Shown here: positions 6,478 to 9,275 of the stretch, one piece after another
Numbering within the stretch: the stretch's first letter is position 1
Layout of the letters: each line of letters starts with the position of its first letter
Assembly (NCBI GenBank): GCA_022428035.1
Contig: JAKMDG010000334.1
Span: 1-9,275 of the forward strand
DNA length: 9,275 nt
From: Longimicrobiales bacterium
GTDB taxonomy: Bacteria > Gemmatimonadota > Gemmatimonadetes > Longimicrobiales > Gaopeijiaceae
Reading direction: 5' to 3'
Made by a program: the position numbers and the translations under genes
The notes under the pieces: model-generated
Told to the model about the DNA's origin: nothing
Databases searched by the model: none
Seen by the model: only the letters and a program-made list of their open reading frames with translations

Positions 6478-7596
6478 ATGAATAATTCATCGCGCAGTAC
6501 GGTCGTTCTAAAATTTGGAAGCCGCCTGCTGACGAACGGTACCGCCGAGCTTGATACCGAGCGGATGGCGACCGTGGCTCGCGCAGTTGCGGCGTCCGGG
6601 GATCGGGACGTCGTGATTGTGTCCAGTGGCGCCGTTGCCGCGGGCTTCCGAGCTCTAGGACATGCGACGCCGCCGACCCGGATCGCTGATCGTCAGGCCG
6701 CCGCGGCGGTCGGTCAGGGGCGGCTGATGAAGCTGTGGAGTGATGCCTTTCACGGGGTAGGCCTGAGCGTGGGTCAGGTTCTTCTCACGAATGATGGCCT
6801 GACTGATCGTAAGCGATACGTCGCCGCGCGCAGGGCTCTGCGGGCACTTCTTCAGGCAGGTGTGGTGCCGATCGTCAACGAGAACGACACGGTGAGCGTT
6901 GACGAGATCGTCGTGGGTGACAACGACAATCTGGCGGCCATGACGGCGGCGCTGGTGGACGCCGATCTGCTCGCGCTCCTGACGGACGTGCCGGGGGTTT
7001 ACGACCGGGATCCAGACGAAGACCCTAGGGCACGAGTCGTGACACGGGCATCCAGTGCGGAGGAACTGCGGGCACTGTGCTTCGGCAAGAAGGAGATCGT
7101 GTCGACAGGTGGCATGGAGACGAAGCTGGAGGCTGCGGAGCGTGCGGGGCGCTACGGGGTGCCTACGGTCATTGCTGCAGGAGCCGACCCCTCCGTCATC
7201 GACGCCGTGCTGCAGGGCAAAGCGGTCGGAACCCGAATCGAGCCGCACGCCCAACCTCTGGGGGCACGTCGCCACTGGATGGCTGTCCAGAAGGGACTCA
7301 CTGGTTGGCTTGTCATCGACGATGGCGCCGTGCGCGCGCTCCGGCGTCGGGCCAGCCTTCTTCCGCGAGGCGTAATCGGCGTGGGCGGGCGGTTCCGCCG
7401 TGGTGATCTCGTTGCGGTCGTCGATGGCCAGGGGGTAGAGCAGGCGCGCGGCATCGTCCGTTTCGACGATCGCGACGTCGAGCGCATCCGGGGTATGCAC
7501 ACCGATGAGGTGAAGATCGTACTCGGCATGGAGACCGGCACCGTCGTCATGCGGCCAGACCGCATGGTGCTTGCCAGAGAGGAGGTCCCGGCATGA
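6478..7596 (+). CDS. proB: Glutamate 5-kinase with C-terminal PUA domain
   Basis: First enzyme of proline synthesis: ATP plus L-glutamate gives gamma-glutamyl phosphate in the cytosol. It has 372 residues (E. coli ProB 367). The amino-acid kinase domain covers roughly 8-255: VVLKFGSRLL (9-18) with Lys12 for phosphate binding, VSSGAVAAG (48-56), NENDTV (134-139) and GDNDNLAA (147-154) for glutamate and Mg2+ binding, LLTDVPGVYDRDP (167-179), and STGGMETKL (209-217) with Lys216. A PUA domain follows at about 265-355. ATG 6478 is chosen because family proteins begin a few residues before the first strand; a TTG at 6457 would add seven residues. ProB is usually inhibited by proline through the kinase domain, and nothing here shows loss of that. 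It ends in an ATGA overlap with proA, with GGAGGT at 7581-7586 serving the next start. All catalytic motifs are intact. Confidence 0.96.
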   Translation: MNNSSRSTVVLKFGSRLLTNGTAELDTERMATVARAVAASGDRDVVIVSSGAVAAGFRALGHATPPTRIADRQAAAAVGQGRLMKLWSDAFHGVGLSVGQVLLTNDGLTDRKRYVAARRALRALLQAGVVPIVNENDTVSVDEIVVGDNDNLAAMTAALVDADLLALLTDVPGVYDRDPDEDPRARVVTRASSAEELRALCFGKKEIVSTGGMETKLEAAERAGRYGVPTVIAAGADPSVIDAVLQGKAVGTRIEPHAQPLGARRHWMAVQKGLTGWLVIDDGAVRALRRRASLLPRGVIGVGGRFRRGDLVAVVDGQGVEQARGIVRFDDRDVERIRGMHTDEVKIVLGMETGTVVMRPDRMVLAREEVPA

Positions 7597-8876
7597 CGTC
7601 GAGTACAGAGGCGCCGGTTGCGGAGGTGATCGACGCGATGGCCGCGGAAGCGAGAGCGGCAGGGCTCAAGATGGCTCGGTCTACGGCCTCGGAGCGCACG
7701 ATGGCGCTTCATGCGATCGCAGACGCGATCGAAGTCGAGTCCTCGGTGATTGTGGGCGCGAACGGGGTCGATCTCGCCAGTGCCGACCGAAACGGGATCA
7801 CCGGGGCGATGCGGAATCGCCTCGAGCTCGACGCCAGCGGCGTGGCGAAGCTGGCGGCGGCGGTGCGTGAGGTGGCGGACCAGCCGGACCCACTCGGTGG
7901 CCTGGAGGACGAGCTGGTGCGGCCCAACGGACTGCGGGTGGCTCGCATGCGTATCCCGCTGGGCGTCATCGCGATGATCTACGAGAGTCGACCGAATGTT
8001 ACTGCTGACGCGGCCGCGCTCTGCCTGAAGGCCGGGAACGCGGTCATTCTGCGCGGTGGGTCCGAAGCGATCCACACGAACCGTGCGATCGCAGGTGCCG
8101 TGGAGATGGGACTCTCTGCGAGCGCGTTACCCGAACAGGCGGTACAACTCATCCCGGTTACGGACCGCGAGGCGATCGACGTTCTCCTGACAAAGGAAGA
8201 TGAAATCGACCTCGTGATACCACGCGGAGGAGAGGGCCTGATCCGTGCTGTAACGTCCAGGAGTCGCATCCCGGTGCTACAGCACTACAAGGGAGTCTGC
8301 CACGTCTATATCGACGAAAGTGCTCCGCTCGACAGGGCTTCGGACATAGCGCATAACGCCAAAGTCCAGCGGCCGGGCGTCTGCAACGCCGCGGAGACGC
8401 TTCTCCTCCATTCGGCTGCCGCTTCGCACCTTCCCGAGATCGCGACCCGCCTTGTCGCGGAGGGCGTCGAGCTACGTGGTTGCCCGCGCACCCTGTCCAT
8501 CCTCCGCAGCGCGGGGATCCCAGCCGTACCCGCCGCGGATGGAGACTGGTCTGAGGAGTATCTCGACCTGATTCTATCGGTGCGCGTGGTCGACGATCTG
8601 GAGCAGGCCGTCGATCACATCGCGCGGTATGGGTCGGGACATACGGAAGCCATCGTCACGGATGATCCTGCAGCAGCCGAGATCTTTATCGGCGCGATTC
8701 AGTCGTCGACGGTTGTCGTGAACGCGAGCACACGGTTTGCCGACGGCGGTGAGCTGGGCCTCGGTGCAGAGATCGGGATCTCCACGTCGAAGTTGCACGC
8801 CTACGGGCCGATGGGCGCGAACGAACTCACCACGCGCAAGTTCGTGGTGCTGGGAGAGGGGCAGGTTCGGAGCTGA
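7593..8876 (+). CDS. proA: Gamma-glutamyl phosphate reductase (glutamate-5-semialdehyde dehydrogenase)
   Basis: Second enzyme of proline synthesis: NADPH-dependent reduction of gamma-glutamyl phosphate to glutamate 5-semialdehyde, which cyclises to pyrroline-5-carboxylate. It has 427 residues (E. coli 417) with the aldehyde dehydrogenase superfamily fold. Visible motifs are IPLGVIAMIYESRPNVT (121-137), LKAGNAVILRGGSEA (145-159) for cofactor binding, VIPRGG (208-213), GVCHVYID (234-241), and PGVCNAAETLL (261-271) with catalytic Cys264. The family-typical end NASTRFADGGELGLGAEIG lies at 377-395, followed by STSKLHAYGPMG (397-408). The start at 7593 overlaps the proB stop, with a near-perfect GGAGGT ribosome-binding site six bases upstream inside proB. 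ProB and ProA are thought to hand over the unstable acyl phosphate, and coupled translation fits that. No proC is in the window. Confidence 0.97.
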   Translation: MTSSTEAPVAEVIDAMAAEARAAGLKMARSTASERTMALHAIADAIEVESSVIVGANGVDLASADRNGITGAMRNRLELDASGVAKLAAAVREVADQPDPLGGLEDELVRPNGLRVARMRIPLGVIAMIYESRPNVTADAAALCLKAGNAVILRGGSEAIHTNRAIAGAVEMGLSASALPEQAVQLIPVTDREAIDVLLTKEDEIDLVIPRGGEGLIRAVTSRSRIPVLQHYKGVCHVYIDESAPLDRASDIAHNAKVQRPGVCNAAETLLLHSAAASHLPEIATRLVAEGVELRGCPRTLSILRSAGIPAVPAADGDWSEEYLDLILSVRVVDDLEQAVDHIARYGSGHTEAIVTDDPAAAEIFIGAIQSSTVVVNASTRFADGGELGLGAEIGISTSKLHAYGPMGANELTTRKFVVLGEGQVRS

Positions 8877-8880
8877 GGCG

Positions 8881-8902
8881 CCGCAGCCTGGGTGTCCTGC
8901 GG
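8881..8902. terminator. Possible bidirectional terminator hairpin between proA and the convergent gene
   Basis: CCGCAG (8881-8886) and CTGCGG (8897-8902) form a perfect 6-bp stem with a 10-base loop. The stem extends by one G-U pair (8880/8903) for the rightward transcript. It fills the 26-base gap between two convergent stop codons, where a shared terminator would be expected. There is no T-run on either side, so support is structural and positional only. Confidence 0.35.
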
Positions 8903-9275
8903 TCAGCCGATTCCACCGAAACGTACGCCCGTGAGTTCCGAGATGTCCTTCTTCCACGTGGTCAGATCCCGTGCCCCGAAGTCCCCGAGGTGGCGGTGGC
9001 CACAGGCGCGAGCGAGAACCTGCATGAGCTCGGTCGTTGCGCGGAACCAGTTGTCGAGTCGTCGGGCTGACTCCTCCACGATGAGTCGGGCGCGCAGGTC
9101 TTTCTTCTGGGTTGCGATCCCCACGGGGCAGTTGTTGGAGTGGCAGGCCCTCATGCCGAGACATCCGATCGCCTGAAGAGCCGAATTCGACACGGCGCCG
9201 CCATCGGCTCCGAGGGCCAGCGCCTTTACGAAATCAGATTCGGTCCGGAGGCCACCGGTAATGATGAGCGTGATC
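8903..9275 (-). CDS. FMN-binding glutamate synthase-family protein (C-terminal part, cut by window edge)
   Basis: Partial gene reading leftward from the right edge; only the last 123 or so residues are present and the frame is open to base 9275. The visible part begins ITLIITGGLRTESDFVKALA, the glycine-rich phosphate-gripping end of an FMN TIM barrel, then LGADGGAVSNSAL. Next comes CLGMRACHSNNC, whose C-x5-C-x4-C spacing is the [3Fe-4S] motif of glutamate synthase large subunits, followed by PVGIATQ. Only about 80 residues follow the cluster before the stop, so the large C-terminal beta-helix (GXGXG) domain of full GltB is absent. This fits the shorter stand-alone FMN-binding glutamate synthase-related proteins common in bacteria and archaea, whose exact reaction is often unproven. 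An internal GTG at 9193 is not the true start because the conserved barrel continues upstream. It is convergent with proA. Confidence 0.88.
   Translation of the reverse strand, partial: ITLIITGGLRTESDFVKALALGADGGAVSNSALQAIGCLGMRACHSNNCPVGIATQKKDLRARLIVEESARRLDNWFRATTELMQVLARACGHRHLGDFGARDLTTWKKDISELTGVRFGGIG

Noticed and set aside
6655..8075. Two overlapping minus-strand open frames opposite proB and proA
   Set aside because: They are antisense to highly conserved enzymes and have Arg/His-rich translations typical of shadow frames.

Overview
This is a GC-rich window with dense coding and no phage, insertion-sequence, CRISPR, tRNA or rRNA signal. Seven protein genes are visible, one cut by the right edge. 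High GC, tight gene packing, GTG/TTG starts, a eukaryote-like galactokinase and a small cytochrome c/NO-reductase-like operon suggest a free-living respiring bacterium, possibly Gemmatimonadota or a relative. That placement is a guess from style, not a computed result.

Layout from left to right. (1) 53-1255 (+): a galactokinase of the GHMP superfamily whose motifs resemble eukaryotic GALK2 (GalNAc kinase) and plant galactokinase more than E. coli GalK. (2) 1376-2140 (+) and 2137-3624 (+): a two-gene operon joined by an ATGA overlap. It encodes a membrane-targeted diheme cytochrome c and a 12-helix heme-copper oxidase superfamily subunit I related to NorB. (3) 5419-3644 (-) and 6341-5421 (-): a leftward pair with a one-base gap, encoding a sugar-1-phosphate-type nucleotidyltransferase followed by a sodium:solute symporter. 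(4) 6478-7596 (+) and 7593-8876 (+): the proline pathway pair proB-proA, again with an ATGA overlap. (5) 9275-8903 (-): the C-terminal end of a stand-alone FMN/[3Fe-4S] glutamate-synthase-type protein, convergent with proA.

The galactokinase, nucleotidyltransferase and symporter could form a split sugar uptake and activation route (import, C1 phosphorylation, NDP-sugar formation). They are not all in one operon, so this is an inference. ProB and ProA carry out the first two steps from glutamate to proline, and the neighbouring glutamate-synthase-like protein may touch glutamate supply.

The most interesting object is the NorB-like subunit. Its spacing follows cytochrome c NO reductase closely: low-spin heme His90, the His281-His282 pair, Glu303 exactly 21 residues later, and His368. 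The remaining metal ligands differ. The third FeB histidine is Asn238, the FeB glutamate is Tyr242, and the second histidine of the His-x-His heme pair is Met370. A canonical NO reductase or oxygen reductase site is therefore not present as such. The protein belongs to a divergent branch of the superfamily whose reaction (NO reduction, NO dismutation, something else, or none) cannot be settled from sequence. No norQ or norD is seen in the window.
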